Notes: a model not told the origin generated them from the letters alone. A stretch of DNA of 64,000 nt from Opitutaceae bacterium EW11 (GCA_003054665.1 QAYY01000008.1:47665-111664); one strand, 5' to 3'. Shown: positions 55,975 through 64,000, counted from the first letter of the stretch. A program made the numbers and translations.

Positions 55975-56814
55975 TCAGGAAGCCGGCGACCGGTTCGCGG
56001 AGCGGTATTTTCTCGGGCTCATGCCGAAGTGCCGCGTGAACTGCGCCGTCATATGGCTCTGGTCGTAGAAACCGCACTCGTCGGCGATGAGCGACAGCGC
56101 CTTGTTCGTGTGTATCAGAGAATGCCGTACGGCTTGCAGCCGGACGCGATTGAGGTACCGGAGCGGCGTGGTGTTGAAGGTCCGCAGAAAGTTGCGTTCC
56201 AACGAGCGCACCGAGAGGCCGGCGTCGCCCGCGAGCTTGGCGACGCTCACACGCTCCCGGTACCGCTGGCCGATGGTGTGCAGCACCTTGAACATGCTCT
56301 CGCCGTAGGGGGAGGGCGCGCTGTGGATGGAGAGTTTCGACGTGATGCCGGCGAGGCCGATGATCGCCCCGTCTCGGTTGCGCAGTGGCACCTTGTTCAC
56401 CGCCCACCAACTGAAGGTGAGGTCGTCGTCCGGAACCGGCTCGATGAGGTCGCGAAGGGGGACGCCGGAGGACATGACTTGGCGGTCGTCGCTGACGTAT
56501 TTCCGCGCCAGGTCTTTTGGGAAAAAATCGAAATCGGTCCTCCCAAGGACTTCCTCCCGGTGTTTGCAGCCGAGCATCGCGACGAAGCCGTCGTCCATCA
56601 GCACAAACTGGCCTGCGCGGTTTTTTGCGAAGTAGTTCGTGTCGCGAAGGCAGCCGATCAGCTGCTCGAAATGCGCGCCCGGCTCGATCTGGTCCAGAAA
56701 GTCCCGGATATCCGACTCGCTCAGCGGGGAAGGAGCCCGCCGCGCCCGCTCGGAGGCGTCGGCGTGAGGCGCGCGGGCGATCAGGACGGAGTTCGGCATC
56801 GGCAACCGGGGCAT
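55975..56814 (-). CDS. AraC-family regulator with N-terminal PAS sensor
   Basis: 279 aa from the ATG at 56814 (a second ATG at 56799 is also plausible). Residues about 45-150 form a PAS domain (Y-F-A-K-N-R-A-G-Q-F, G-R-T-D-F-D-F-F-P, L-R-N-R-D-G-A-I-I-G). Residues about 180-275 form the two helix-turn-helix motifs of AraC (V-A-K-L-A-G-D-A-G-L-S-V-R and I-A-D-E-C-G-F-Y-D-Q-S-H). It begins 7 bp after the stop of oxidoreductase copy 4, in the same direction, and precedes the promoter for copy 3 and the following genes. Likely local regulator; the PAS ligand is unknown. Confidence 0.88.
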   Translation of the reverse strand: MPRLPMPNSVLIARAPHADASERARRAPSPLSESDIRDFLDQIEPGAHFEQLIGCLRDTNYFAKNRAGQFVLMDDGFVAMLGCKHREEVLGRTDFDFFPKDLARKYVSDDRQVMSSGVPLRDLIEPVPDDDLTFSWWAVNKVPLRNRDGAIIGLAGITSKLSIHSAPSPYGESMFKVLHTIGQRYRERVSVAKLAGDAGLSVRSLERNFLRTFNTTPLRYLNRVRLQAVRHSLIHTNKALSLIADECGFYDQSHMTAQFTRHFGMSPRKYRSANRSPAS

Positions 56815-56821
56815 CGCCGAA

Positions 56822-58171
56822 TCAGAGGTGAAACACCTTGCCGCCCGCAAGCACCTCTTGGCGTTCTTCGTCGAACGTGACTTTTTCGCCCGTGCGGGCC
56901 GCGGCGTTGGCCATGATCGTGGCGATCGAGTGCTGGTACCCGACGAGGACCGGAGCGTGGGGCGTCTGCCGCGAGCGGAGGCACTCCATCCAGTTTCTCA
57001 TGTGGGCGCTCGTCATCGGATCGGCGCCGGTGTTGGCGCTCGTGACCGCCGGACCGGTCTCCTCGAGCTTCAAAGGCGCGAGCAGATTCGGCGGCATTCC
57101 CATCTGCGCCGCCATTTTGGCGTCGAGTCCGCCGGTCGGCGTCACCTGGTTGGTGTCGAGGTTCAGTTCGCCGCCGTTTGAATAATAGATCTCTTTCACG
57201 CCGCCGGCGGAATTGGTGAAGCGGGACGTGTACACCACCTGGAAGCCCTTGCTGAGATCCTGGAGCGGTCCGTAGTCGAACACCGCGGTCAGGGTGTCGA
57301 AATTCCTGCGGCCGTCTTTCCACAGATAGATTCCCCCGTTGGCGCTCACGCTGCGGGGATGGGGAAGCCCGGTGAACCAGTGCACGGTGTCGATCTGATG
57401 GCACATCCATTGGCCGGGAATGCCCGAGGAGTACGGCCAGAACAGCCGGTACTCGACGTACTTTCGCGGATCCCACGGCTCGGCCGGACGGTTCATCTGG
57501 AATCGTCCCCAATCGGTGTCGCTTTCCCGGATGGAGGAAACCAGTTCGGGACGGCGCCAGCGGCCCGGCTGATTGACGTTCCAGCTCATCTCCACGGCCA
57601 CGATCGGACCGAATTTTCCGGAGTTCAGGTAGTCGTAGGCGGCGCGATAGTTCCGGGCGCTCCGGCGCTGCGAGCCGATCTGCACGATGCGGTCGGACGC
57701 GCGGACGGTCTGCAGAGCGAGCCGGGCGTCGGCCATCGTCTCGGCAAACGGTTTCTCCACGTAGGCGTCGCAGCCCGCCTTCACGGCCTCGACCGCGTGC
57801 AGGGCGTGCTGAAAGTCGGCCGTGGCGACGATCACCGCGTCGACGTTGCCCTTCGCGTAGAGCTCCTCGTTGTTCCGGTAGGCGGCGACCGGTTGCTGGT
57901 AGTGCTGCTGAAAATACGCTACGGCCTCTTCGCGGCGGCGGTTCCAGATGTCCGAAACGGCCACGATCTCGCAATCGAGCTCCTTGGCGTGGGCCTGAAA
58001 GCACGGGATCAGGGTGTCGCGGGCGCGGTCGGCGAAGCCCACGAGCCCGACGCGGATTCGGGAATTCGCACCGGGGACGCGGGCTTGGGCTTTGGCGGAG
58101 AGGGCGATCGAGCCGGCAGCAAGGCCGGCGGTTCCAACGGAGAGGTCGCGGAGAAAGGCGCGTCGGTTCAT
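56822..58171 (-). CDS. Gfo/Idh/MocA oxidoreductase with Tat signal (copy 4)
   Basis: 449 aa. Tat signal N-R-R-A-F-L-R-D-L at the extreme N-terminus. The Rossmann motif G-L-V-G-F-A-D-R-A is atypical (Asp-Arg-Ala instead of Gly-rich). Standard V-E-K-P-F follows, then Q-W-M-C-H-Q-I-D in the catalytic domain. It is transcribed just ahead of the AraC-PAS gene with a 7-bp gap. Periplasmic sugar oxidoreductase by analogy with the paralogues; substrate unknown. Confidence 0.88.
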   Translation of the reverse strand: MNRRAFLRDLSVGTAGLAAGSIALSAKAQARVPGANSRIRVGLVGFADRARDTLIPCFQAHAKELDCEIVAVSDIWNRRREEAVAYFQQHYQQPVAAYRNNEELYAKGNVDAVIVATADFQHALHAVEAVKAGCDAYVEKPFAETMADARLALQTVRASDRIVQIGSQRRSARNYRAAYDYLNSGKFGPIVAVEMSWNVNQPGRWRRPELVSSIRESDTDWGRFQMNRPAEPWDPRKYVEYRLFWPYSSGIPGQWMCHQIDTVHWFTGLPHPRSVSANGGIYLWKDGRRNFDTLTAVFDYGPLQDLSKGFQVVYTSRFTNSAGGVKEIYYSNGGELNLDTNQVTPTGGLDAKMAAQMGMPPNLLAPLKLEETGPAVTSANTGADPMTSAHMRNWMECLRSRQTPHAPVLVGYQHSIATIMANAAARTGEKVTFDEERQEVLAGGKVFHL

Positions 58172-58291
58172 GGCGGGGGAAAACGCGCCGGGACACTGCT
58201 CCTCAATGCGCCGGCCCGCAAGTCGGCGAACGTCTCCGGCCTCCGAGAACGGGGCCGGCTGTTTTCTCGAGGGGGAAGGCGCCGGTGGCGC

Positions 58292-60334
58292 TCAGACTAT
58301 CGCCTCGGTCCGGTAGATCTTGGCTTCCCAGGGGAAGAGCGGTTCGCGGCCGGCCCACTCGCTCGGGACATACCGGTCCTGGGTGATCTCGCGCCAGCGG
58401 CGGCCGGGAGGAGTCCGGGGCCAGTTGGCCACGACGTATTCAGCGCGCGGATTCCCGGGATCCTGCGTGCCCCAGTCGGAGAAGTTGGCCACCACCACGA
58501 CCGGATCCTGCGTCCCGCCTCTCCGCCAGGCCAGCACCTGCCGGCCGGGAGTGGTGTCGACGTGGATGAACTCCGTGTCGTTGACCGCGAGCGACAACGA
58601 CTCGGTGCGCAGCCGCACGAGGCGGCTCACGTACTTGAACAGCTGGTTGCGCCAGGGCTCCGTCACCCGGTCGAAGTTCACCGCGTCCATCTGCTTTGTC
58701 GGATGCTTCACCTGCAGGTCGCTGTGCTCGGCGAATTCGTCGCCGGCCAGAATCATCGGAATGCCCACCGCGGTGAGCAGGCAGGCGAAGCCGAGCTGGA
58801 TGCGCTGCTGTGTCTCGATCACGCCGTTGTTCTGCAGAAAATCGAACAGCCGCTCGTTGCGGTAGCCTTCGGTGTCGTGGGAGCCGAGGTAGTTCACCAC
58901 CTGGGCGCCGTCGCCGAATCCGACGTTGCGGCAGTCGATCGCCTTGCGAAGCGTCCATTCGAAACTGGGTTCGTCGGGCGCCTTCTGTCCGAGGACGACA
59001 TACCGCATCAGCTCCATGAACTTGGTGTTCCAGACGCCGTCGACGCGATTATCCCACACGAGGCCCTTCTCCATTTCGTGGTCGAGGACTTCCGCTACGA
59101 CCACGAAGCGCTCGTCGGCTCCGGCGGCGGCCGCCGAGGCGTGCCGGTAGCGGTCGCGCCACACGGCTCGGGCGTGGTCGCGGAAATCGCGGACGAAGTC
59201 CCAGCTTCTCACCGTCTTGATGCTGTCCATCCGCACGCCGTCGATGTGGTAGAAACGAAGCCAGTGCTCCACCTGCGTCAGCATGTAGCGCCGCGCCGGG
59301 TGGATGGGTTGCTGGCTCCCGCCGACGGGATCGTAACCAGCAACCGAATACTCGTACTTGAACAGTTGACCGCCCCAGTTCTCCCGGCTGTCCTTCTCCG
59401 GATCGATCTCGGCGGGGTTGTCGGTCTCCTCCACGTGGAAATCCAGAAAGTTGGTGTTTTCCAGCGGGCAGTGGTTGGCGAAGCCCATCGCCATGTCGAC
59501 GATCACGCGGATGCCGCGCGAGTGGCAGGCCGAAACGAGGCGGCCGAGATCCGTCGTGGCGGTCGAGGAGGTGTTGCCCGCCGGTCGGCCGAGGTCGTAA
59601 TCCGCGGCGAGATAGTTGCTCGTCGAGTAGCCCCATTGACGGTCCACCCAGCTGTCGGCCAGAGGCAGGAACTCCATCGCGTTCACCCCCAGTTCCTCGA
59701 TGTGCGAGCGTCCGACGAGGGCCGGGGAGCCGACGAAGTTCGCCGGTTCCGCATCCTTGTCGACGAGAGCGAGGACGTCGCGGAAGGACCCGACGTCGAT
59801 CTCGATCCCGTTGCGCTCGCCCTTGCGCGACCAGGAGGTCGGCAGCTCATAGACGACGATGCGGTTGTTGGCCGGCAGGTGAACGGGAGGAACGAGATCC
59901 CACTCCTCGGGCAGTTCCTCGCCCCCCGCGTCGCAGGGGGACAGAAATCCGTCGCGCAGCATCACGACCGAGGCGGGATCGCGGTCGCCATCGCCGTAGT
60001 CTTTTCCTGGAGACGGCGCCATCAGGCGCCAGTCGACGGTCCAGGCGTGCGGATCCGTGCAGCGGATCGGCATGGGATCGAGTTTGTACGGCGAGCTGTC
60101 GGCGACCTCGAAAAAGTAGTGATAGACGCCGTCCGGCAGGTTCAGGTCGGATGCGCGGAGGGACCAGATCTCCGGCTGCGCCGGATCCTGTTCCAACTCG
60201 CGCACCGCGAGTTCGTCGAGGGTGGAGGGATTGCCGGCGCGAAACGTGCCGATCACGAGTCTCGGGGCCGGATGCACGATGCGCGGCCTCCATAGGACGA
60301 AATGGCTCTGCTTCAGCTGTGCGAGTGTGCTCAT
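58292..60334 (-). CDS. GH13-family alpha-glucan-active enzyme
   Basis: 680 aa, no signal peptide. An N-terminal beta-domain (about 1-110) with glycogen-binding features precedes the (beta/alpha)8 barrel. The three catalytic acids are visible: Asp370 (I-D-G-V-R-M-D), Glu415 (V-V-A-E-V-L) and Asp487 (L-G-S-H-D-T-E). The His in N-H-C-P near 288 also fits. A C-terminal beta-domain follows (about 590-680). It hydrolyses or transfers alpha-1,4/1,6 glucan; amylase, pullulanase-like or branching activity cannot be separated. It is divergent from the PEP-CTERM gene and 120 bp ahead of the Gfo copy 4 start. Confidence 0.88.
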   Translation of the reverse strand: MSTLAQLKQSHFVLWRPRIVHPAPRLVIGTFRAGNPSTLDELAVRELEQDPAQPEIWSLRASDLNLPDGVYHYFFEVADSSPYKLDPMPIRCTDPHAWTVDWRLMAPSPGKDYGDGDRDPASVVMLRDGFLSPCDAGGEELPEEWDLVPPVHLPANNRIVVYELPTSWSRKGERNGIEIDVGSFRDVLALVDKDAEPANFVGSPALVGRSHIEELGVNAMEFLPLADSWVDRQWGYSTSNYLAADYDLGRPAGNTSSTATTDLGRLVSACHSRGIRVIVDMAMGFANHCPLENTNFLDFHVEETDNPAEIDPEKDSRENWGGQLFKYEYSVAGYDPVGGSQQPIHPARRYMLTQVEHWLRFYHIDGVRMDSIKTVRSWDFVRDFRDHARAVWRDRYRHASAAAAGADERFVVVAEVLDHEMEKGLVWDNRVDGVWNTKFMELMRYVVLGQKAPDEPSFEWTLRKAIDCRNVGFGDGAQVVNYLGSHDTEGYRNERLFDFLQNNGVIETQQRIQLGFACLLTAVGIPMILAGDEFAEHSDLQVKHPTKQMDAVNFDRVTEPWRNQLFKYVSRLVRLRTESLSLAVNDTEFIHVDTTPGRQVLAWRRGGTQDPVVVVANFSDWGTQDPGNPRAEYVVANWPRTPPGRRWREITQDRYVPSEWAGREPLFPWEAKIYRTEAIV

Positions 60335-60896
60335 GCGACGAATTCACTCTGAGTTTCGTTGATCCCGAATCCCCCCACGATGCGGCCCGCGCCCAACCAA
60401 CGCCTGGACGTCGGCTCTGTCCAGCGCGGTGCTCACCTTCGATTAAGTAGCAGTTGGTGCCGCAGAGCGTCTGCCCGTCCCCCGTTCGACGGGACGATGA
60501 CGGCCCGGCTCTAGTCCGCGGCTTCCCGCGAGTCGGCAGACCCGGTGCTTGCGAGAGAGCTGAACACAGATCTGGGGGAAACGACCGCGGAACGGCGGGC
60601 CAGGGCGTGTCCGCCACCGGCCCGACTCGCGTTAGTCCAGCTCCCCGGCCGAGTGCTGCCGAGGGCTCTCCGGAAGCACAGCGATTCAAGGTGCAGTGCG
60701 GTTCTTTCGCTCGAACGCTTCGGTGCGCATCGACGGACCGCGAGCACCCGCGCAAACCGCCGTGATAAGAGAAAGGCGTGTTTGGGAAGCTGATTGTTGT
60801 AAAGAAATGGCGAAAGATAGGGGAAAGCCCGATGCCGGCGGCATACGTTCCTGCATATACGATGCAATAGTCGGCTGCTAAGCTGTCGATACGCCC
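60335..60896. other. 562-bp divergent intergenic region
   Basis: It separates the GH13 gene (minus) from the first PEP-CTERM gene (plus). Short open frames exist but none is recognisable, and no tRNA or known RNA was seen. Near the right edge are two small inverted repeats, ATGCCG-G-CGGCAT (60832-60844) and TGCAT-N5-ATGCA (60852-60866), about 30-65 bp before the start at 60897. They may be regulator sites. The rest shows nothing clear. Confidence 0.4.
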
Positions 60897-61538
60897 ATGA
60901 AACTCTCCTCTTTCCTCACAGTTGCGTTAGCGCTCGCTTCGGCGGCGGCCGTGAATGCACAGATCGTCACACACACGGGTGGCACGGTGGCCGCGCAGGG
61001 CGTGGCCGTTACTCCGGCGTTCGATACCCTCGTGGCCGGTGGGGTGGTGGGGACGAGCCTGATTGGCTACGGCGTGGACTATTCGTTCGGAGGCACGGAA
61101 GCCCTCTTCAATGATCCGCCCTACGCGATCGGCGGCGTCTCGAATAGCGGCACGGTCGACCTCCTGACTGGAGTCGACGGTCGCATCGTGGTGCTCGACT
61201 CCCTGGCTCAGGGCCTGACCGATTACGTCAGCGTTATCGCTGGCTTCGCCGATCCGGGAACCCTTCGCCTTTCCGCTTACGATTCCGCGCACAACCTCAT
61301 CGCCTCCGTGTTCAGCGGCGAGGACCTCGACCCGATCACGATCGATCTGCACGGCGTGTTCGACATCGCGTATTTCTCCGTCACGACTCCCGGCCAGGAC
61401 ACTTTTGGCGTCCGTAGCGTCAGCATCAATACGCCGATCGCCGCCAACGTGCCTGTTCCGGAGCCGTCGACGTACGCGTTGCTCGGCTCGCTGGTGCTCG
61501 GCGTGGCGGTCTGGGCTCGCCGCCGCGCGGTGCGCTGA
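60897..61538 (+). CDS. PEP-CTERM sorting-signal protein
   Basis: 213 aa. Signal peptide (1-21, ending A-A-A-V-N-A-Q), then a beta-rich region with no assigned domain. The C-terminal tail has V-P-E-P-S-T-Y-A-L-L, a hydrophobic helix and R-R-R. The PEP-CTERM tail is recognised by an exosortase, which is not encoded in this window. The mature protein should be released or attached at the cell surface. A strong terminator follows at 61574-61607, so it is transcribed alone. Confidence 0.85.
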   Translation: MKLSSFLTVALALASAAAVNAQIVTHTGGTVAAQGVAVTPAFDTLVAGGVVGTSLIGYGVDYSFGGTEALFNDPPYAIGGVSNSGTVDLLTGVDGRIVVLDSLAQGLTDYVSVIAGFADPGTLRLSAYDSAHNLIASVFSGEDLDPITIDLHGVFDIAYFSVTTPGQDTFGVRSVSINTPIAANVPVPEPSTYALLGSLVLGVAVWARRRAVR

Positions 61539-61573
61539 CCCGTCCGCGCGACCCACTTTTGCTTCGAATCGCG

Positions 61574-61607
61574 AAGCCCCTCCCATCCAGCGTGGAGGGG
61601 CTTTTTT
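61574..61607 (+). terminator. rho-independent terminator of the PEP-CTERM gene
   Basis: Stem AAGCCCCTCC/GGAGGGGCTT (10 bp) with a 10-base loop, followed by a run of T residues at 61602-61607. Confidence 0.9.
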
Positions 61608-61662
61608 GTGCCTGTCGAAATCGGACGCGAGCGCCAACCCTCTTCAGTCACAGCGCACTCGC

Positions 61663-61786
61663 CTGCGGGTGGCGCGACACGTCCCTGCGGCGCGAAAAAA
61701 CATGAGCCTGCGTTGGGCGCGAAACCGAAGGCTCACGCAGGCGGAGCGAAGGTGTCGTCGCAGGGACGCGCCGACCCACCCGCAAG
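61663..61786. repeat. dispersed palindromic element, copy 2
   Basis: About 124 bp. The left end GCGGGTGGCGCGACACGTCC and right end (ending GACCCACCCGC) are inverted repeats of about 25 bp. The inner stem pairs GAGCCTGCG with ACGCAGGC. Same organisation as 12232-12348. It lies between two PEP-CTERM genes, each of which has its own terminator. No coding content. Confidence 0.75.
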
Positions 61787-61851
61787 CGTGGATTCACGAA
61801 GCTCGGCATGACGGCGCAATTCGCTCTTCTCGCGGCCCCGTCGCAGCCCGC

Positions 61852-61884
61852 AAAAAAAGAACGCGCCCGGCGGAGGGCGCGTTC
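61852..61884 (-). terminator. rho-independent terminator of the NIDO/PEP-CTERM gene
   Basis: On the minus strand a 10-bp stem GAACGCGCCC/GGGCGCGTTC with a 6-base loop precedes seven T residues, 24 bp beyond the stop at 61908. Confidence 0.92.
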
Positions 61885-61907
61885 CGTATCGATGCCGATT
61901 CGTCGGC

Positions 61908-62726
61908 TCAACGGCGTCGCGAGAAGCGAAGGCGACGGGCGGCGGCGAGAGCGGCGAGCAGCGTACCGGCTGCGAGCGCGTAGCTGGACGGCTCCGGGAC
62001 CGGAACCGCCATGCCGTTTCGCACCGCGAAGTCCACGCCCGGATTCGAATAGCGGAGTCCGGTGAAGAGATTCGAGTCGAGCAGCGCTCCGTTCACGCCC
62101 GAGCCGGGAAGCTCGAGGGTGTGGGCGTCGGTGCCGTCGGAGAGCCCGACGCGTGCGGCGATTCCGCCGAGCCCAAATTCGTCGCTTCCGGTCGCTTGGC
62201 CGCCTTCCCAGGCAATCGAGCCGTAGTTGAACGAAATGTCGAAGTTGCCCGCGCCGGTATCCGAGCGATCGACCAGGATCATTTGAAACGAGTTGAACAC
62301 GGGCAGCTCGAAGAAGGGCTCGACGTTGAACCAGTTCGCTGCGAAAGCCGCGCGGCCTCCGAGCAGACCGGTGCCGAAGGTGACCAGGCCCGACTCCGGC
62401 GCGGTGGTGTCCACGTCGGAGAAAAACGGCGCGACGATCACCCGGCCTAGCGAGGATAGTCCGGTCGGAACGAACGAGGTCAGCGGATCGTCGAAGGCAC
62501 CGTCGAAGGTGACGTTTCCGTTGTTGTTCACCCACACCTGGGAGTAGTGGTGGCCCCAGAGCGTGGCCGTGAACCCGAGCGAAACCGGATCCGAGGAGCT
62601 GTCGTCCGCCGGGCCGAGCGTGTACGCATCGTATCCGGAAAACGACTGCAGTTGGGCCTTGAGGCCCGTGGCGAGAAGCAGGGAAGCGGCGCAGAACGCG
62701 CCGAGCAATCGAGAGGAGAGTTTCAT
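61908..62726 (-). CDS. exported PEP-CTERM protein with NIDO-like domain
   Basis: 272 aa from the ATG at 62726. Signal peptide 1-24 (ending L-K-A-Q). Residues about 55-190 resemble a NIDO (nidogen-like) domain: V-W-V-N-N-N-G-N-V-T-F, V-I-V-A-P-F-F-S-D-V-D, S-F-Q-M-I-L-V-D-R and G-S-I-A-W-E-G-G. The tail V-P-E-P-S-S-Y-A-L plus a hydrophobic helix and R-R-R marks PEP-CTERM. NIDO domains are known from secreted adhesion proteins. It is 34 bp below the PL4 gene, same strand; co-transcription is likely. Confidence 0.83.
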   Translation of the reverse strand: MKLSSRLLGAFCAASLLLATGLKAQLQSFSGYDAYTLGPADDSSSDPVSLGFTATLWGHHYSQVWVNNNGNVTFDGAFDDPLTSFVPTGLSSLGRVIVAPFFSDVDTTAPESGLVTFGTGLLGGRAAFAANWFNVEPFFELPVFNSFQMILVDRSDTGAGNFDISFNYGSIAWEGGQATGSDEFGLGGIAARVGLSDGTDAHTLELPGSGVNGALLDSNLFTGLRYSNPGVDFAVRNGMAVPVPEPSSYALAAGTLLAALAAARRLRFSRRR

Positions 62727-62760
62727 GGAAAGATCGCCCGGCGAACCCGGGCGCAAGGGC

Positions 62761-64000
62761 TCATTGGTCGAGTTCGATGGCGTCGAAAACGTAGTTGGGA
62801 CTGAGGAACGCGGAGCCGGCGGTGCCGCTGATGGCGGTGATCCGGATGATATTCGTGCCTGCGACAAAGGCGCTCGCCGGGATCGCGACGGAAAACGTCT
62901 GGTTGATGCCGCGGTAGGTGCCGCGGGTGACGCCGCGCGAGTTGATCTTGGTCGGCGCCGGAGGATTCGGGCCGTTCCAGGCGTTGGCGGTGCCGGGGTT
63001 GACCGAGACCTGGGGCCGGCCGCCGTTGAAGCTGCTCGTGATGCCGATGCGCAGCGTGTGGTTCGCCACCTGTTCGGGAGTGAGCTCAAACTGGATCAGC
63101 AGGGGATTGTTCACGTCCTTGAACTGCGCCATCGGGAACGCCCCGACGTCGGAGGAGCCCACGACGAACGGTCCGCTCTGCGCCCACGGGCTCATGCGGG
63201 CGTCGGACGGATGCATACGCTCGATCTTGTCGGCATTGAGAAAACCGGCCGGAGTGCCGTCCCAATCGCCGATGCGCCAGAGCGCCGCCGGCACGACTTC
63301 GGTCGAGGCGAGATCCTGCGTCACCGAGCCGTTTGCCGGGATCGTCACGGTCGTCGACGCGACGGCGAGTTCGTATTTGTAGAGCGTCATCGTGTACGTG
63401 CCAGGGATCATCTGTCCGCGTTTGTAGACGCCCGACGTGGGATTCGCGTACGCCCAGTACTGCGCAGTGCCGTTGGCGAAACCGAGCACCGCGGGAAAGC
63501 CTGAGGGGATGCCGGTCACCTTGCCGTGGATCATGCCGCGCCCGTTCACCGGGACATAGCCGGTCAGCCCTAGATTCTTCACGAAGTTCATGTCCAGCGA
63601 GGCGCTCGGCGCCGGACCGTCGTTGATGCAGAGCGCATACGGACCGTGCAGTCCCATCCGGTACGCCTCGGTCTGGAGGTGGCCGGAGTTCATGTAGAAA
63701 TAGACCTCCTGCTGCGTGCCGCCCTGGTTGTCGATATCGCGGAAGAACGGCCCGCCGGAGCTCGCCTCGTAGCCATTGCCCGGGATGACCATGTATGCGC
63801 CGACGCCGTCGCCCGTCACGCCGTGCACCTGATCCTCGATGAAGGGCACCGAAGAGTAGAACTTCGAGCGCGTCTCCGTCCCGACGAGGAAAACGTCACT
63901 CCCCTCGATCGCGGTGCCGCCGAGAATGTCGGATTCGCGCGGTCCGTTCGGAAGATTGGCGCGATTGAGCCGCGCGATGTAGCGCAGCTCGCCGACGGTC
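62761..64000 (-). CDS. rhamnogalacturonan lyase (PL4-like), C-terminal part, cut by window edge
   Basis: About 412 residues are visible; the 5' end lies beyond 64000. The frame reads straight to the window edge, including G-E-L-R-Y-I-A-R-L-N, G-G-T-A-I-E-G-S-D-V-F and E-T-R-S-K-F-Y-S-S, which are typical of PL4 rhamnogalacturonan endolyases. Next come a fibronectin-like middle domain (G-R-G-M-I-H-G-K-V-T-G) and a C-terminal CBM-like sandwich (W-R-I-G-D-W-D-G-T-P, F-D-A-I-E-L-D-Q). These enzymes cut the pectin RG-I backbone by beta-elimination. Catalytic residues and the signal peptide should lie in the missing part. Confidence 0.85.
   Translation of the reverse strand, partial: TVGELRYIARLNRANLPNGPRESDILGGTAIEGSDVFLVGTETRSKFYSSVPFIEDQVHGVTGDGVGAYMVIPGNGYEASSGGPFFRDIDNQGGTQQEVYFYMNSGHLQTEAYRMGLHGPYALCINDGPAPSASLDMNFVKNLGLTGYVPVNGRGMIHGKVTGIPSGFPAVLGFANGTAQYWAYANPTSGVYKRGQMIPGTYTMTLYKYELAVASTTVTIPANGSVTQDLASTEVVPAALWRIGDWDGTPAGFLNADKIERMHPSDARMSPWAQSGPFVVGSSDVGAFPMAQFKDVNNPLLIQFELTPEQVANHTLRIGITSSFNGGRPQVSVNPGTANAWNGPNPPAPTKINSRGVTRGTYRGINQTFSVAIPASAFVAGTNIIRITAISGTAGSAFLSPNYVFDAIELDQ

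Noticed and set aside
57359-60295. Nearly 1000-codon plus-strand open frame
   Set aside because: Antisense to Gfo copy 4 and GH13, both with clear catalytic motifs; a shadow frame.
60420-60490. Minus-strand stretch reading C-G-T-N-C-Y-L-I-E-G-E, like the start of a metallo-beta-lactamase-fold protein
   Set aside because: The following residues show none of the family's zinc-binding motifs; probably coincidence or an unrecognisable remnant.

Overview
The window is GC-rich, densely coded DNA that looks like a Verrucomicrobiota chromosome, most likely Opitutaceae. The evidence is two proteins with PEP-CTERM sorting tails, a DUF5069-type gene, a GH52 xylosidase in a GH67/GH8/GH43 cluster, several Tat-exported Gfo/Idh/MocA oxidoreductases, and an AraC regulator with a PAS sensor. 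The placement is inferred from gene content alone. No rRNA, tRNA, CRISPR array, transposase or prophage gene was seen.

Left part (0-25.4 kb): housekeeping genes with accessory insertions. Der GTPase and methionyl-tRNA formyltransferase are followed by a small outer-membrane barrel protein. Next comes a stress or carbon-oxidation cluster: an HMA-fold protein without cysteines, a small basic protein, a four-BON-domain exported protein, a PoxB-like ThDP enzyme, an enolase-superfamily enzyme and a giant FAD/Fe-S dehydrogenase. A two-gene molybdenum hydroxylase, a DUF5069 protein, RNase R, glycogen synthase, photolyase, an SRPBCC/SDR fusion, cysteine synthase, a signal-peptidase-like protein and Ndk follow.

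Middle (25.5-37 kb): plant-polysaccharide utilisation. A GH35 beta-galactosidase (+) converges on a minus-strand glucuronoxylan gene set read GH52, GPH-family transporter, GH8, GH67, GH43. GH8, GH67 and GH43 carry signal peptides. GH52 and the transporter do not, so xylo-oligosaccharides are probably trimmed in the periplasm, imported, and finished in the cytoplasm. A perfect 14-bp inverted repeat lies upstream of GH52.

Right part (37-58.2 kb): a transglutaminase-like exported protein, a cytoplasmic TIM-barrel isomerase/oxidoreductase pair, a glycosyltransferase, then a long minus-strand series. That series holds four Tat-signal Gfo/Idh/MocA oxidoreductases, a lipoprotein fusing a xylose-isomerase-like TIM barrel to DUF1080, a ThuA-HEAT protein, a DoxX membrane protein, a discoidin-like protein, a GT-C membrane protein, an MFS transporter, ApbE and the AraC-PAS regulator. 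Together these look like an oxidation-based (3-keto-sugar) glycoside breakdown system working outside the cytoplasm. This is the most interesting part of the window.

Right end (58.3-64 kb): a GH13 enzyme, two PEP-CTERM proteins (one with a NIDO-like domain), and the C-terminal part of a PL4-type rhamnogalacturonan lyase cut by the window edge. Two copies of a roughly 120-bp element with about 25-bp terminal inverted repeats (12.2 and 61.7 kb) show that a dispersed repeat family is present.
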